This document shows positions 1 to 13,550 of a DNA stretch of 64,000 nt, piece after piece. The stretch spans positions 383,746 to 447,745 of the forward strand of contig NZ_FNJJ01000003.1 of NCBI RefSeq assembly GCF_900104265.1, in the 5' to 3' direction. The position numbers were made by a program, and so were the translations under genes. The DNA comes from Ectopseudomonas guguanensis (lineage in GTDB: Bacteria > Pseudomonadota > Gammaproteobacteria > Pseudomonadales > Pseudomonadaceae). Positions within the stretch are counted from its first letter, which is position 1; each line of letters begins with the position of its first letter. Under the pieces are notes generated by a model. That model searched no databases and was not told where the DNA came from. It worked only from the letters and a program-made list of their open reading frames with translations.

Positions 1-58
1 TGCCGAACTTCTCTTTCAGAGCGGCTACAGCCTTGATGTCGTTTTGATATGCGGACAT
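1..58 (-). CDS. aceA: Isocitrate lyase, N-terminal fragment (cut by window edge)
   Basis: Only the first 19 codons lie in the window. They read MSAYQNDIKAVAALKEKFG, which I recognise as the start of the pseudomonad isocitrate lyase AceA, the cytoplasmic enzyme that splits isocitrate into glyoxylate and succinate in the glyoxylate shunt. The ATG is preceded by a GAAGGA-type ribosome site six to eight bases upstream. The identity is supported by context, because aceA lies next to the roxA-purB block in P. aeruginosa. The rest of the gene is outside the window, so integrity cannot be judged. Confidence 0.85.
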   Translation of the reverse strand, partial: MSAYQNDIKAVAALKEKFG

Positions 59-619
59 GGTCAATCCTTCAAAAAATGTGTTGGTTGAGCACCGACTACC
101 CTCGCAATGCGTGCACGGATGCAGCGGCTGCGGGAGGCTTCCACTTTGACGGCGAGAAGACGGCTGGGGCGAGGATTGACCGCGAGGAGGGGGGATGTGG
201 CGAACAGCTCGATAAGGTCGCTTGGGCCGGTCGGCTCGTGGAAACCTTGGGCACCTGCTGCATCTTTCGATCTGTCTGACGCTAAACGCTTCCCCGTCCC
301 TCAGGACAACTTCGTTCCAGTCGCAACCTCGTCGTACGGCCTTGTGGGCTGTTGGGACACGGACCGTTACGAAGTACTTCGTGAACGATCTGGAGATCCT
401 TTTCAGGACCCCTGGCTAGCGGGAGCGAGGCCATCATGCCTCTCGAGAAATGCTTCGTCAAACGTTTTGTAGTGGTTTTTTCAGACTACTACATATTCAG
501 GAGACGACTGGCTGGTCACGCATGGCAGCCCATGAGGCGGGCGTTTCAGCGGTTTTGCGGGTTGCGCGTGTTGTCCATCGTTCTTGTGAGGAAAATGCAT
601 TCGACTTTGGTCGGTGGCG
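59..619. other. Intergenic region upstream of aceA
   Basis: About 560 bases lie between the divergent-side end of aceA and the end of the next gene (both are on the minus strand). The short reading frames here have no recognisable protein family. The region carries the aceA promoter side, an inverted repeat TGTAGT-N14-ACTACA at 468-493 (listed separately), and a small palindrome CGAAGTACTTCG near 369-380. I see no RNA gene. Confidence 0.5.
468..493. promoter_or_regulatory. Candidate operator upstream of aceA (RccR-like inverted repeat)
   Basis: The sequence shows the perfect inverted repeat TGTAGT (468-473) and ACTACA (488-493) separated by 14 bases. It lies about 410 bases upstream of the aceA start. 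In Pseudomonas the RpiR-family regulator RccR controls aceA and binds TGTAGT/ACTACA-type half-sites; I remember the half-sites but am not certain of the spacer. The assignment is therefore an inference from half-site match and location. Confidence 0.4.
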
Positions 620-1429
620 TCAGTCGAGCGCCTCGACCTTGATCCGCAGCGACATGTCTTCACGGCCCTGAGTGGTGTGTCTGCGCAGCACGTCGCGGCC
701 GCTGGAGCTGGTGTCCTCGCTGACTCCGCCAAGGGTGATCCATTCGCCGAGTCGGCCGCTGACGCGGGTGTCGGTGCTCTGCACGTCGATCACATCTGGG
801 CGGTTGCTGTTGACGCGATCACGCTGACTGCTGATGGCCACATGCACCAGTTCGCCGGAGAGGCTGGCCGTTACGTAGAAACCACGGGTGACGTCGCGGT
901 ACTGGGTGTCCTGATAGATCCGCCCGTAGGGGCCGGTGCTGGTGGTGGTCAGCGGTACGCTCTGGCCGACCTGGATCAGCGCCGGATAACCTTCGGTGGC
1001 CTGTACCTGCTGGGTCCCGCCGCCACGACTGTCAGTGCTGCGGCGGATGATGCGCACCTGGTCGCGCCCGTTGACTTCGCCTCGGCCGACCTGCACCTCG
1101 GCATTGCCGGCGCTGAGCGTGCCGTCGACCCGATAGCTGCGGTCGTTCTGGTAGCTGCTGTCGGCGCTTTCGACCGTGATCAGCAGGCGGCGAGGGCGGG
1201 TGTCGAGCTGCTGCAGGAGCACGCGAATCTCGCCGATCTTGGCGGGTGAGGCATTGACGATCAGCTGGTTGCCGTAGGCGCTGACCTTGCCCTCGTTGCC
1301 GAGCATCGACTGCACCACGCCAAGTACATCGTCGGCGGTGCGGTAGTTCAGCGGAATCACCTCGGTAGCCGCGTGCAGCGGCAGGCACAGGCCAAGAAGC
1401 AGGGCGGCGAACAGCGTGCGCAGGGTCAT
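620..1429 (-). CDS. Exported secretin-like (N-domain) protein
   Basis: A 269-residue protein with a clear signal peptide (hydrophobic LFAALLLGLCLPLHA followed by the mature start at about residue 21). The mature N-terminus has VIPLNYRTADDVLGVVQSML and VSAYGNQLIVNASP, a typical secretin N-domain (STN/N1-like) pattern, followed by a beta-rich region with GYPALIQVGQSVPL. The C-terminal pore region of real secretins is missing or reduced, so this is a short periplasmic or outer-membrane-associated relative (PA2633-like). The gene starts at an ATGA overlap with the upstream gene, which argues for translational coupling in an operon. The exact function is unknown. Confidence 0.75.
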   Translation of the reverse strand: MTLRTLFAALLLGLCLPLHAATEVIPLNYRTADDVLGVVQSMLGNEGKVSAYGNQLIVNASPAKIGEIRVLLQQLDTRPRRLLITVESADSSYQNDRSYRVDGTLSAGNAEVQVGRGEVNGRDQVRIIRRSTDSRGGGTQQVQATEGYPALIQVGQSVPLTTTSTGPYGRIYQDTQYRDVTRGFYVTASLSGELVHVAISSQRDRVNSNRPDVIDVQSTDTRVSGRLGEWITLGGVSEDTSSSGRDVLRRHTTQGREDMSLRIKVEALD

Positions 1430-2067
1430 AGCAGAAAGCTCCGCAGATCGGGGTCGGTGATGCTGGTGTCCCAGGCCTGGTCGAACTGGGCCTGGCGCTG
1501 ACGAACGCGCGCCGGGTCGTTGTACAGGGTATAGCCGGACTGCTGGTCGAGCTCCGGGCGTAACAGCAGCCCGCGGTCGTCGGCAATCAGGTAGGCCAGT
1601 TCCTCGCTGGCATGGTCCGGGTTGAGTTTGCGGATATGCAGGTTCGATGACAACCGACGGGACAGGCTGAGTAGCCGATGACCTTCCTTCACGGCGCGGG
1701 TCGGGTCGCGCAGCAGGATGCGCAGGCGCGCCCGCGGGCTGCTCAGCAGAAAGCGGGTGCAGGCCTGCTGCACGCTGCTGTGGTGATAGAGCCAGGGCTC
1801 CAGGTCGTCGCTGTACAGGCACAGGCTGCGCTGGGCCTGCTGAATCAGTGCCAGCACGTGAGCGCGCGCCTCCTGCGGCTGGCTGAAGCGTTCCAGGTCC
1901 TGGTGCTGACCGAGGATGAAGGGCGCCGGCTCCCATTGCGCCGCATCCGGCGTGACGGACTGCGGGTTGTGCACGGCAAAACGCCCCGGCGACTCGAACT
2001 CGATGGCTGCCAGCTCGATGGCTTCTGGCGTATCGATCGCTTCGACCGGGGCGTCTTTTTCGTTCAT
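1426..2067 (-). CDS. Conserved protein, DUF7931-like (PLD-like fold suspected)
   Basis: A 213-residue cytoplasmic protein. The central part (about residues 65-150, LALIQQAQRSLCLYSDDLEPWLY then FLLSSPRARLRILLRDP) resembles the small phospholipase-D-like half domain that I associate with DUF7931, but no HKD catalytic motif is visible. It sits between a GNAT gene and a secretin-like gene with an ATGA overlap downstream, so the three are probably co-transcribed. No function can be given beyond this conserved linkage. Confidence 0.65.
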   Translation of the reverse strand: MNEKDAPVEAIDTPEAIELAAIEFESPGRFAVHNPQSVTPDAAQWEPAPFILGQHQDLERFSQPQEARAHVLALIQQAQRSLCLYSDDLEPWLYHHSSVQQACTRFLLSSPRARLRILLRDPTRAVKEGHRLLSLSRRLSSNLHIRKLNPDHASEELAYLIADDRGLLLRPELDQQSGYTLYNDPARVRQRQAQFDQAWDTSITDPDLRSFLL

Positions 2068-2075
2068 CGGGGCCT

Positions 2076-2501
2076 CTACTGGCTGGTGCGCACCATATCC
2101 ACGTGCGGTATGCCGGCGTCGAGGTACTCGTCGCTGACAATCCTGAAGCCTAGCCTTTCATAGAACGGCGTGGCGTGCACCTGAGCGGTGAGCATTTGCT
2201 GACGCAGGCCGCGCTTTTCCGCTTCGGCGATCACCGCCTGCATCAGGGTTTCGCCGACCTTCAGGCCGCGCCAGTCCTTGAGCACCGAAACGCGGCCGAT
2301 GTGACCGTCCGGCAGCAGGCGTGCGGTGCCCACCGCGTAATCACCTTCTTCGGCGAGAAAGTGCACGGCGTCGGTGTCTTCGGCGTCCCACTCCAGTTCC
2401 GGCGGCACCGATTGCTCGGCGACGAACACGCTGTCGCGGATACGGCGAAGCTCGGCATTGTCCCTATGCCAGTCCGCGACGCGGACGGTGATCTCACTCA
2501 T
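2076..2501 (-). CDS. GNAT-family N-acetyltransferase
   Basis: A 141-residue protein whose core matches the GNAT fold: HFLAEEGDYAVGTARLLPDG for strands 2-3, then IGRVSVLKDWRGLKVGETLM carrying the acetyl-CoA pyrophosphate loop (R-G-x-K-V-G-E, a variant of RxxGxG/A), and the C-terminal ATPFYERLGF motif typical of the family (ElaA/YjcF type). The chosen ATG at 2501 overlaps the end of roxA by eight bases; the longer frame upstream lies inside roxA and has no family similarity. The substrate is unknown. Confidence 0.8.
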   Translation of the reverse strand: MSEITVRVADWHRDNAELRRIRDSVFVAEQSVPPELEWDAEDTDAVHFLAEEGDYAVGTARLLPDGHIGRVSVLKDWRGLKVGETLMQAVIAEAEKRGLRQQMLTAQVHATPFYERLGFRIVSDEYLDAGIPHVDMVRTSQ

Positions 2502-3660
2502 CGGCGAACCCCAGGCTGCCCTGTTTGACCAGTTCCCATAGCAGGGTACGCCCCTCGTCATCGGCCAGCCAGGCAGCGAGGTTTTCCACATGTAACGCGT
2601 CAGCGCTGCAGATCAGCTTCAGCAGCTCGCGCAGGCTGGTCGAAACCAGGCGGCTCTGGCCGCTGGCGAACAGCACCAGGTCGTCACCGACTTCCGACCA
2701 GGCCATGCGTGCGCTGGGGTTGCGGATGAGGATCGCGCCATCTTCCAGGGCACCGAGGAAATCTTCCTCCTCGATCTCGATGCCGGCGACCAGCTCCGGG
2801 TACTTGGGCTCGGTCATGAACTGGCCGAACCAGGTCATCAGCAGGCGCTCGTCGCTCATGTGCTCGTTGAGCAGGGCCTTGAGGCGCTCCAGGGCGTCGC
2901 GCTGGATCTGGTTGGGATCCTCGCTCGGCTGGATGTCGGCATCGCTGTAGCGCTCTTCGTCGGGCAGGAACTGGCCGAGGAAATCGGTGAAATGGGTCAG
3001 TACTTCGGCGGCGCTCGGCGCGCGGAAGCCCACGGAATAAGTCATGCAATCATCCTCAGCGGTGCCACAGTGGGCGAGGCATGGCGGCAGGTAGAGCATG
3101 TCGCCGGGTGCCAGCACCCATTCATCGGTTGGTTCGAATTCGGCCAGGATCTTCAGATCGGCGTGGGGGAGAAGCGGGCTGTCGGAATCGCACATCTGGC
3201 CGATCTGCCAGCGGCGATGACCGTGAGCCTGCAGCAGGAATACGTCGTAGTTGTCGAAATGCGGGCCGACGCCGCCGCCGGGCGCGGCGAAGCTGATCAT
3301 CAGATCGTCGATGCGCCACTTGGGCAGGAACTTGAAGTCCTCCAGCAGCTCGGCCACTTCCGGGACGAACTGATCGACGGCCTGGACCAGCAGGGTCCAG
3401 TCGCGCTCGGGCAGGTCCTGGAAGGTGTCTTCGTTGAACGGGCCACGCTGCAGTTCCCAGGGGCGCTCGCCATGCTCGATCACCAGGCGCGACTCGACTT
3501 CCTCTTCCAGCGCCAGGCCGGCCAGTTCGTCCGGGCTGATCGGGCTTTCGAAGTCGGGAATGGCCTGGCGCACCAGCAGTGGTTTCTTCTGCCAGTAGTC
3601 GCGCAGGAATTCACGGGCTGTGAGGCCACCCAGCAATTGCAGCGGAGTATCAGGATTCAT
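2494..3660 (-). CDS. roxA: Ribosomal protein uL16 arginine 3-hydroxylase (JmjC/cupin oxygenase)
   Basis: A 388-residue Fe(II)/2-oxoglutarate-dependent oxygenase of the YcfD/RoxA type, which hydroxylates an arginine of ribosomal protein L16. The JmjC-type metal triad is visible as H134-x-D136 in GPHFDNYD and a distal His197 in PPCLAHCGTA. The C-terminal winged-helix-like dimerisation part follows. The length is as expected for the family (about 370-390). It overlaps the downstream GNAT gene by eight bases. The ATG at 3660 begins MNPDTPLQLLGGLT, matching the family N-terminus. Confidence 0.88.
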   Translation of the reverse strand: MNPDTPLQLLGGLTAREFLRDYWQKKPLLVRQAIPDFESPISPDELAGLALEEEVESRLVIEHGERPWELQRGPFNEDTFQDLPERDWTLLVQAVDQFVPEVAELLEDFKFLPKWRIDDLMISFAAPGGGVGPHFDNYDVFLLQAHGHRRWQIGQMCDSDSPLLPHADLKILAEFEPTDEWVLAPGDMLYLPPCLAHCGTAEDDCMTYSVGFRAPSAAEVLTHFTDFLGQFLPDEERYSDADIQPSEDPNQIQRDALERLKALLNEHMSDERLLMTWFGQFMTEPKYPELVAGIEIEEEDFLGALEDGAILIRNPSARMAWSEVGDDLVLFASGQSRLVSTSLRELLKLICSADALHVENLAAWLADDEGRTLLWELVKQGSLGFADE

Positions 3661-3700
3661 CAGTAAGCCCTTGAAATGAATAAAAACCTTAAAACAAAAA

Positions 3701-3719
3701 CGCCCGGCTCAGCCGGGCG
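3701..3719 (-). terminator. Rho-independent terminator of purB
   Basis: The stem CGCCCGGC/GCCGGGCG with a short loop is followed, on the minus strand, by a TTTTTGTTTT run. It lies about 160 bases past the purB stop, beyond the MITE-like repeat. Confidence 0.8.
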
Positions 3720-3728
3720 TCCTTGGCG

Positions 3729-3864
3729 GACTGTCGAAAAACGCAGGCGAGGCAGGCAAGACAAGGCAAAAGCGGCCGAAGAAGCGGAGTTTACGTGCTG
3801 TAAATGAGCATTCTGAGGCCGGTTTTAACGCAGTATTGCCAACGCAGGTAGTTTTTCGGCTGTC
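3729..3864. repeat. MITE-like intergenic repeat, 136 bp
   Basis: The segment is bounded by terminal inverted repeats: GACTGTCGAAAAAC at the left and the complement of GACAGCCGAAAAAC at the right (12 of 14 identical). Between them is the stretch with GAGGCCGGTTTTAACGCAGT that I recognise as a recurrent intergenic sequence in pseudomonad genomes. There is no coding capacity. It sits between the purB stop and its terminator, so it would be transcribed with purB. Confidence 0.6.
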
Positions 3865-3881
3865 TGCCAGGCTGGTGTCGC

Positions 3882-5372
<1,491 letters not shown>

Positions 5373-5400
5373 TCATACATGAAAACCGACGCTTGGTCGC

Positions 5401-6264
5401 CTATGCCCTGCGCCTGGCGACTGATAACAGACTGGCGGCAAAGATCAGCGCCGCGCCGAGCAGCGACAGGCTGTCCGGCGTCTCGCCCCAGAGCAGCCAG
5501 GCGATGATGCCGGCGAAGACGATGGCCAGGTAGGCGACCGGGCCGATCAGCCCGGGCGGCGCCAGGCCATAGGCGCGCGACATGATCACCTGGCTGGCGG
5601 TGGCCAGCAGGCCGATGCCCAGCAGCCAGCTTAGTTGCGTGGCATCGAGCGGTTGCCAGCTCCAGGTCAGCGGGATGGCGGAAAACAGTGCGCTGAACAG
5701 CGAGAAATAGAAGACGATGCGCGTCGCCGGCTCGCTGTCGCTCATCTCGCGGATGGAAACGAAGGCGAAGGCGGCCAGCAGGCTGGCCGCCAGACCGACC
5801 AGGGCTGCACCTTCGAACAGTGCGGCGCTGGGTTTGGCCACCAGCAGCACCCCGCACAGGCCGATCAGGCTGCTGATCAGCATGCGCCGGGTCAGCGGCT
5901 CCTTGAGCCAGATATGCGCGATCAGCGGGGTGAACACCGGCGCCGAGTAGGTGAACAGCATGGCGTCGGCCAGGGGCAGATGGGCGATGGCGTAGAAGAA
6001 GCAGTACATCGCCGCCAGGCCGTAGGTGGTGCGCCACAGGTGGGATTTCAGGCGGGTCGTGCGCAGCGGGCGGACGCCGCGCACGAGCAGCAGCGGCAAA
6101 AAGAACAGCACGCCGACCAGGTTGCGGAAGAACACCACCGACTCGTTGTTGACGCTGGCGGAGACCTCGCGGATGCCGACTCCGGTGAAGGCGAACAGCA
6201 GTGCCGAGAGCGCCAGCAGCAGGGCACCCTGAAGGGGTTTGACGCTGCGGCTGGCGGGCTCCAT
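5401..6264 (-). CDS. EamA/DMT-family membrane transporter
   Basis: A 287-residue integral membrane protein with ten predicted hydrophobic segments arranged as two EamA repeats (first from about GALLLALSALLFAFTGVG, second from GAALVGLAASLLAAFAFV). Such drug/metabolite transporters move small solutes across the inner membrane; the substrate cannot be read from sequence. The ATG at 6264 is two bases past the hflD stop, so it is the last gene of the nudJ-mnmA-hflD side of the operon. A longer frame starts inside hflD and was rejected. Confidence 0.85.
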   Translation of the reverse strand: MEPASRSVKPLQGALLLALSALLFAFTGVGIREVSASVNNESVVFFRNLVGVLFFLPLLLVRGVRPLRTTRLKSHLWRTTYGLAAMYCFFYAIAHLPLADAMLFTYSAPVFTPLIAHIWLKEPLTRRMLISSLIGLCGVLLVAKPSAALFEGAALVGLAASLLAAFAFVSIREMSDSEPATRIVFYFSLFSALFSAIPLTWSWQPLDATQLSWLLGIGLLATASQVIMSRAYGLAPPGLIGPVAYLAIVFAGIIAWLLWGETPDSLSLLGAALIFAASLLSVARRRA

Positions 6265-6266
6265 GG

Positions 6267-6887
6267 TCAGTTTCGCGTCATGTCGTAGAGCGCCTTGAGC
6301 AGCTTGCCGCGGCTGAAAACCAGCTGCCAGCGGTGGCCGCCGAGCTGGCGCCACAGGCGCGCCGAGCGAATGCCGGCGAGCAGCAGGGCGCGGATCTTCG
6401 CTGCGTTGTTCGGCTGCTGCAGGAAGCGCATGTCGCCGTGCACCTGGATGCGCTGGCGGAAGGTGCTGATGGTGTCCTGGTACAGGCCGCCGCAGGCGGC
6501 GATGACATTGTCGTGGACCAGGCCGAAATGCTCGACCTGTTGCTGGATCTGGTCCAGGCGGCTGCCCATGATCTGCAGCATGTCGCTGCGCTTGTCCAGC
6601 TGGCGCTCCAGGCCGATCATCGCCAGGGAGTAGCGCAGCGGCTCGCGCTGCAGGGCGGACGGGTTGCGTTCCAGCGAACTGATCAGTGCGCGATAGCCAT
6701 CACGCAGGTTGAGATCGTCGCCGCCGTAGACGTCCAGCGTGGTTTGCGGATCGCGCACCAGCAGGCTGCCGAGCATGCAGCCCATCGAGGCTTCGCTGAC
6801 CTGGCCGGTGCGGGCGATCTTGTCGGCCAGCACGGCGGCTTCGAATACCGCGCCGAGCGCGACCAGCTGTTCCTGCATCGGAGTCAT
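6267..6887 (-). CDS. hflD: High-frequency lysogenization protein HflD homologue
   Basis: A 206-residue, mostly helical, membrane-peripheral protein. The segments [39 protein letters not shown] and [20 protein letters not shown] are typical of HflD. In E. coli it lies between mnmA and purB, as here. The start at 6887 forms an ATGA overlap with the mnmA stop, implying coupled translation. In E. coli it binds lambda CII; its housekeeping role is unclear. Confidence 0.9.
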   Translation of the reverse strand: MTPMQEQLVALGAVFEAAVLADKIARTGQVSEASMGCMLGSLLVRDPQTTLDVYGGDDLNLRDGYRALISSLERNPSALQREPLRYSLAMIGLERQLDKRSDMLQIMGSRLDQIQQQVEHFGLVHDNVIAACGGLYQDTISTFRQRIQVHGDMRFLQQPNNAAKIRALLLAGIRSARLWRQLGGHRWQLVFSRGKLLKALYDMTRN

Positions 6888-7996
6888 CGGGCGTCCTCGT
6901 ACCAGGCTTGCGCGGTTTCGATCACGCCGCCGCCGAGGCACACCTCACCGTCGTAGAACACCACGGACTGACCTGGGGTAACGGCGCGCTGCGGCTCGTC
7001 GAACACGGCGCGATAGCCGTTCTCGGTCTTCTCCAGGGTGCAGGCCTGGTCGCTCTGGCGGTAACGCACCTTGGCCGTGAGGCGGCGCGGCGTGCTCAGG
7101 TCCACGGGGTTGACCCAGTAGATGTCCGAGGCGAGCAGGGCGCGGGAGAACAGCCAGGGGTGTTCGTTGCCCTGACCGACGATCAGCACGTTGCGCGTCA
7201 GGTCCTTGCGCAGCACGTACCAGGGATCATCGCTGGCGTCCTTGAGACCGCCGATGCCGAGGCCCTGGCGCTGGCCGATGGTGTGGTACATCAGACCGTG
7301 ATGACGGCCGATGACCTGACCTTCAGTGGTTTCGATATCACCCGGCTGCGCCGGCAGGTACTGCTTGAGAAAGTCGCTGAAGCGGCGTTCGCCAATGAAG
7401 CAGATACCGGTGGAGTCCTTCTTCTTCGCCGTGGCCAGCTCGTATTTTTCGGCAATGGCGCGTACCTGCGGTTTTTCCAGCTCGCCGACCGGGAACAGGG
7501 TCTTGGCGATCTGCTCGCCGCCGACGGCGTGCAGGAAGTAGCTCTGATCCTTGTTCGGGTCCAGGCCCTTGAGCAGTTCGGTGCGGCCGTCGATATCGCG
7601 ACGGCGCACGTAGTGGCCGGTGGCGATCAGGTCGGCGCCGAGGCTCAGGGCGTAGTCGAGGAAGGCTTTGAACTTGATCTCGCGGTTGCAAAGGATGTCC
7701 GGGTTCGGCGTACGTCCGGCCTTGTATTCGGCCAGGAAGTGCTCGAACACGTTGTCCCAGTACTCGGCGGCGAAGTTGGCGGTATGCAGCTTGATGCCGA
7801 TGCGGTCGCATACGGCCTGGGCGTCGGCCAGGTCGTCCATGGCGGTGCAGTACTCGGTGCCGTCGTCTTCGTCCCAGTTCTTCATGAACAGGCCTTCGAC
7901 CTGATAACCCTGCTCCAGCAGCAGCAGGGCGGAAACGGACGAGTCGACGCCGCCGGACATGCCGACGATCACGCGTTGGGTGCTAGGTGCTTGCAT
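6884..7996 (-). CDS. mnmA: tRNA-specific 2-thiouridylase MnmA
   Basis: A 370-residue enzyme that activates C2 of U34 with ATP and inserts sulfur in tRNA-Lys, -Glu and -Gln. The PP-loop SGGVDSS is at residues 14-20. The two catalytic cysteines are in [12 protein letters not shown] and [12 protein letters not shown]. Its sulfur is delivered by the TusBCD-TusE relay, and tus genes are encoded at 28.8-30.2 kb in this same window. The ATG at 7996 gives the canonical N-terminus. Confidence 0.96.
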   Translation of the reverse strand: MQAPSTQRVIVGMSGGVDSSVSALLLLEQGYQVEGLFMKNWDEDDGTEYCTAMDDLADAQAVCDRIGIKLHTANFAAEYWDNVFEHFLAEYKAGRTPNPDILCNREIKFKAFLDYALSLGADLIATGHYVRRRDIDGRTELLKGLDPNKDQSYFLHAVGGEQIAKTLFPVGELEKPQVRAIAEKYELATAKKKDSTGICFIGERRFSDFLKQYLPAQPGDIETTEGQVIGRHHGLMYHTIGQRQGLGIGGLKDASDDPWYVLRKDLTRNVLIVGQGNEHPWLFSRALLASDIYWVNPVDLSTPRRLTAKVRYRQSDQACTLEKTENGYRAVFDEPQRAVTPGQSVVFYDGEVCLGGGVIETAQAWYEDAR

Positions 7997-8039
7997 GGGA
8001 ATCTGCGAGTGAAGCCTGAAAAGTTGTCGAGTTTAACAG

Positions 8040-8103
8040 GTAGGGTGCGCTATGCGCACCGAGCACCTGCCACGGTGTCTGTGGTGCGCACGGCGCACCC
8101 TAC
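8040..8103. repeat. GTAGGGTGCGC palindromic repeat, copy 1
   Basis: A 64-bp inverted repeat beginning GTAGGGTGCGC and ending GCGCACCCTAC, with an inner GGTGCGCAC/GTGCGC-type arm. Relatives are at 25207-25268 (same inner arms) and 26688-26759 (GTAGGGTGGAT variant). It separates nudJ and mnmA. Confidence 0.75.
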
Positions 8104-8133
8104 GCAACGGCATATGCTCGCGATCAATCGCGC

Positions 8134-8574
8134 TTAGTCACGCACCAGCTCCAGAGAACCTCGGATGCCGGCCAGGTAATCATCCACGCAACGCAACACC
8201 AGCTCGCTGCGCCAGCGCTCCGGCTGGGCGGCCAGCTCGTCGCGGGTCAGCCAGGTGATGCCGCTGATGTCGCTGTCCAGCTCGCGCGCGGGGTCATGGC
8301 GCACGGGGCGGGCGCTGAAGCATACGCGCTGGTAGGTCACGCCGTTGCTCGGCGCGGTATAGAGGTAGATGCCGAGCAGGCCGGTGAGTTCGACTTCCCA
8401 GCCGGTCTCCTCGAGTGTTTCGCGTAGTGCGGCTTCGCGCAGCGATTCCTTGGCTTCCAGATGGCCGGCCGGCTGGTTGAGCACCATACGGCCAGCCTTG
8501 AATTCGTCGACGAACAGAAAACGGCCATCGTCTTCGATTACTGTGGCCACGGTGATATGGGGTTGCCAGTCCAT
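8134..8574 (-). CDS. nudJ: NUDIX phosphatase NudJ-like
   Basis: A 146-residue NUDIX hydrolase. The NUDIX box is seen as [22 protein letters not shown] ([14 protein letters not shown] then RETLEETGW), with the REXXEE metal ligands intact. Position beside mnmA is the same as in E. coli, where NudJ dephosphorylates HMP-PP, thiamine and nucleoside phosphates. The start [14 protein letters not shown] at 8574 aligns with the family; the longer frame runs into a REP sequence and was rejected. Confidence 0.85.
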   Translation of the reverse strand: MDWQPHITVATVIEDDGRFLFVDEFKAGRMVLNQPAGHLEAKESLREAALRETLEETGWEVELTGLLGIYLYTAPSNGVTYQRVCFSARPVRHDPARELDSDISGITWLTRDELAAQPERWRSELVLRCVDDYLAGIRGSLELVRD

Positions 8575-8610
8575 TTCGGTGCTCCAAAAAACGATCAGCG
8601 TGCAGAATTC

Positions 8611-8666
8611 TGTAGGAGCGAGCTCTGCTCGCGAAAAACGGCTTCGCAAGCAGAGCTCGCTCCTGC
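8611..8666. repeat. REP palindrome
   Basis: An inverted repeat TGTAGGAGCGAGCTCTGC ... GCAGAGCTCGCTCCTGC with a loop containing GCGAAAAACGGC. This GTAGGAGC-type palindrome is the common pseudomonad REP. It lies between nudJ and the idh terminator. Confidence 0.85.
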
Positions 8667-8690
8667 GGAGATTGTTCGCGTCTACAAATA

Positions 8691-8719
8691 AAGAACCCCG
8701 GCACTAGGCCGGGGTTCTT
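8691..8719 (-). terminator. Terminator of idh
   Basis: The sequence AAGAACCCCGGC-actag-GCCGGGGTTCTT is a strong hairpin 18 bases past the idh stop. On the minus strand the stem is followed by only a short T-tract, so efficiency is inferred mainly from stem strength. Confidence 0.7.
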
Positions 8720-8736
8720 CTGACACTCAAGCCTTA

Positions 8737-10965
<2,229 letters not shown>

Positions 10966-11327
10966 TTAGCGTTAACTCTCTTCTTTGCTGAGCGCGCATA
11001 GAAACTCGACCTGCGCTGGTAGGCGCCTGGGCCCCATGGTGGCGGGGCCGGGTCGAGGACTCGCCGCGGTGATGTTGGATGCACCCGTAGAGTGTCGAGC
11101 ATTTCGATCCGGCAGACAGTGGTGGCCGTTTACCGGTTTCAAGAGGTTGCTGCCTGGTTCCAGACAGTTGGCCCCTTATGACTCGTTAGTCACCTAAGCA
11201 GTATACCACTGCGGCACCTCGCCGCAGAATGCCCAGTTGAATAAGACCTTTGCACATGTGTCTGAGCTCCGAGGTTTGCGCTACTCTCGGGAGTGCACAC
11301 TGTCTAACCACAAGATGGAGTCCAGCA
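10966..11327. other. Divergent idh/icd promoter region
   Basis: These 362 bases separate the two oppositely transcribed isocitrate dehydrogenase genes and must hold both promoters. I see no convincing -35/-10 pair that I would place exactly, and no riboswitch-like structure; a short palindrome GCGGCACCTCGCCGC is at about 11212-11226. The icd ATG is preceded by ATGGAGTCCAGC, giving a GGAG ribosome site. Confidence 0.5.
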
Positions 11328-12584
<1,257 letters not shown>

Positions 12585-12610
12585 TCGGCAGACCGATTCA
12601 GAGTGTGAAA

Positions 12611-12636
12611 AAAGGCCGGTCACATGACCGGCCTTT
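12611..12636. terminator. Bidirectional terminator between icd and cspD
   Basis: AAAGGCCGGTCA-catgaccggccttt forms a 12-bp-stem palindrome with A-run before and T-run after, so it can end icd (plus) and cspD (minus), which converge here. Confidence 0.9.
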
Positions 12637-12658
12637 TCGTGGCGATTTGCCAGGCAGC

Positions 12659-12928
12659 TCAGACTTCGACGGTGCTTGCGGTTTTTTGCACCTGAGGTAA
12701 GGCTGCAGGGGCATCCTGGGTGGTGGTAACCGCGCTGATATTGACTGCATGCAGCCCTTTGGGGCCTTGCACGATCTCGAAGCGGACCGGCTGGCCGGCC
12801 TTGAGCGTTTTATAACCGTCCATTTGGATGGCCGAGTAGTGGGCGAACAGGTCCTCATCTCGGCCGTCGGCCAGGATGAATCCGTAGCCCTTGGCGTTGT
12901 TGAACCACTTGACCTTACCGCTGAGCAT
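12659..12928 (-). CDS. cspD: Cold-shock-domain protein CspD
   Basis: An 89-residue protein with the cold shock domain at residues 1-66: GKVKWFNNAKGYGFI holds RNP1 (K-G-Y-G-F-I) and DLFAHYSAI RNP2. A low-complexity tail of about 22 residues follows. In enterics CspD binds single-stranded DNA in stationary phase and inhibits replication; adjacency to clpS-clpA is the conserved arrangement. The ATG at 12928 gives MLSGKVKWFNN; the longer frame is not conserved. Confidence 0.92.
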   Translation of the reverse strand: MLSGKVKWFNNAKGYGFILADGRDEDLFAHYSAIQMDGYKTLKAGQPVRFEIVQGPKGLHAVNISAVTTTQDAPAALPQVQKTASTVEV

Positions 12929-13158
12929 GCTGATATCCCTCTGCAAAGGACTCCATCTCTGGAGTATCATCCACTTCGATTCCGCGCGATCACCAACCAG
13001 GCTGGGCGAAGCGTGGAATCCCTGATACCCGCTAATGGGTATTCTTTTGTTGTAACACCCTTTTGCCGTTAGTCAAGGCTATACGGCGGATGGCTGAGAA
13101 GTCAGTCAAAATCCCTCTAGCATCCCTGTTCGCCCGGCCTCGAACCTCTGATTTCAGC

Positions 13159-13521
13159 ATGCATGCAAGTAGCCAGATTCGACTAACATTCAATCAGGAT
13201 CGCCCGTCAGAGCATGAGGATGACTCCTCTGGTGTTGCTGTTCAGGAATCCAAGCCAGCATTGCAGGCACCACCGATGTACAAGGTGGTCTTATTCAATG
13301 ACGACTACACCCCGATGGATTTCGTCGTCGAAGTGCTTGAAACGTTTTTCGGCATGAACCGGGAGCTGGCGACCAAGATCATGCTGGCCGTCCATACGGA
13401 AGGGCGTGCGGTATGTGGTGTGTACACCCGTGATATTGCAGAGACCAAGGCGTTGCAGGTCAACCAGTACGCACGGGAGAGTCAGCATCCGCTACTCTGT
13501 GAAATAGAGAAGGACGGTTAA
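13159..13521 (+). CDS. clpS: ATP-dependent Clp protease adaptor ClpS
   Basis: A 120-residue adaptor that binds N-degron substrates and delivers them to ClpA. The binding pocket motifs are visible: [16 protein letters not shown] and the helix with [18 protein letters not shown], then [16 protein letters not shown] chose ATG 13159 ([16 protein letters not shown]), which matches the pseudomonad protein; a frame open from 13063 adds 32 unconserved residues. clpA follows 29 bases downstream. Bpt and Aat, which create the degrons, are encoded at 16-17.7 kb. Confidence 0.93.
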   Translation: MHASSQIRLTFNQDRPSEHEDDSSGVAVQESKPALQAPPMYKVVLFNDDYTPMDFVVEVLETFFGMNRELATKIMLAVHTEGRAVCGVYTRDIAETKALQVNQYARESQHPLLCEIEKDG

Positions 13522-13550
13522 CGCCGGCCACTTGGGTATGAGGTGAAGCT

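Noticed and set aside
620..2140. A single 506-residue frame spanning two genes on the minus strand
   Set aside because: Its N-terminal half is the shadow of the 213-residue gene at 1426-2067; only the last 269 residues (from 1429) have a signal peptide and family features.
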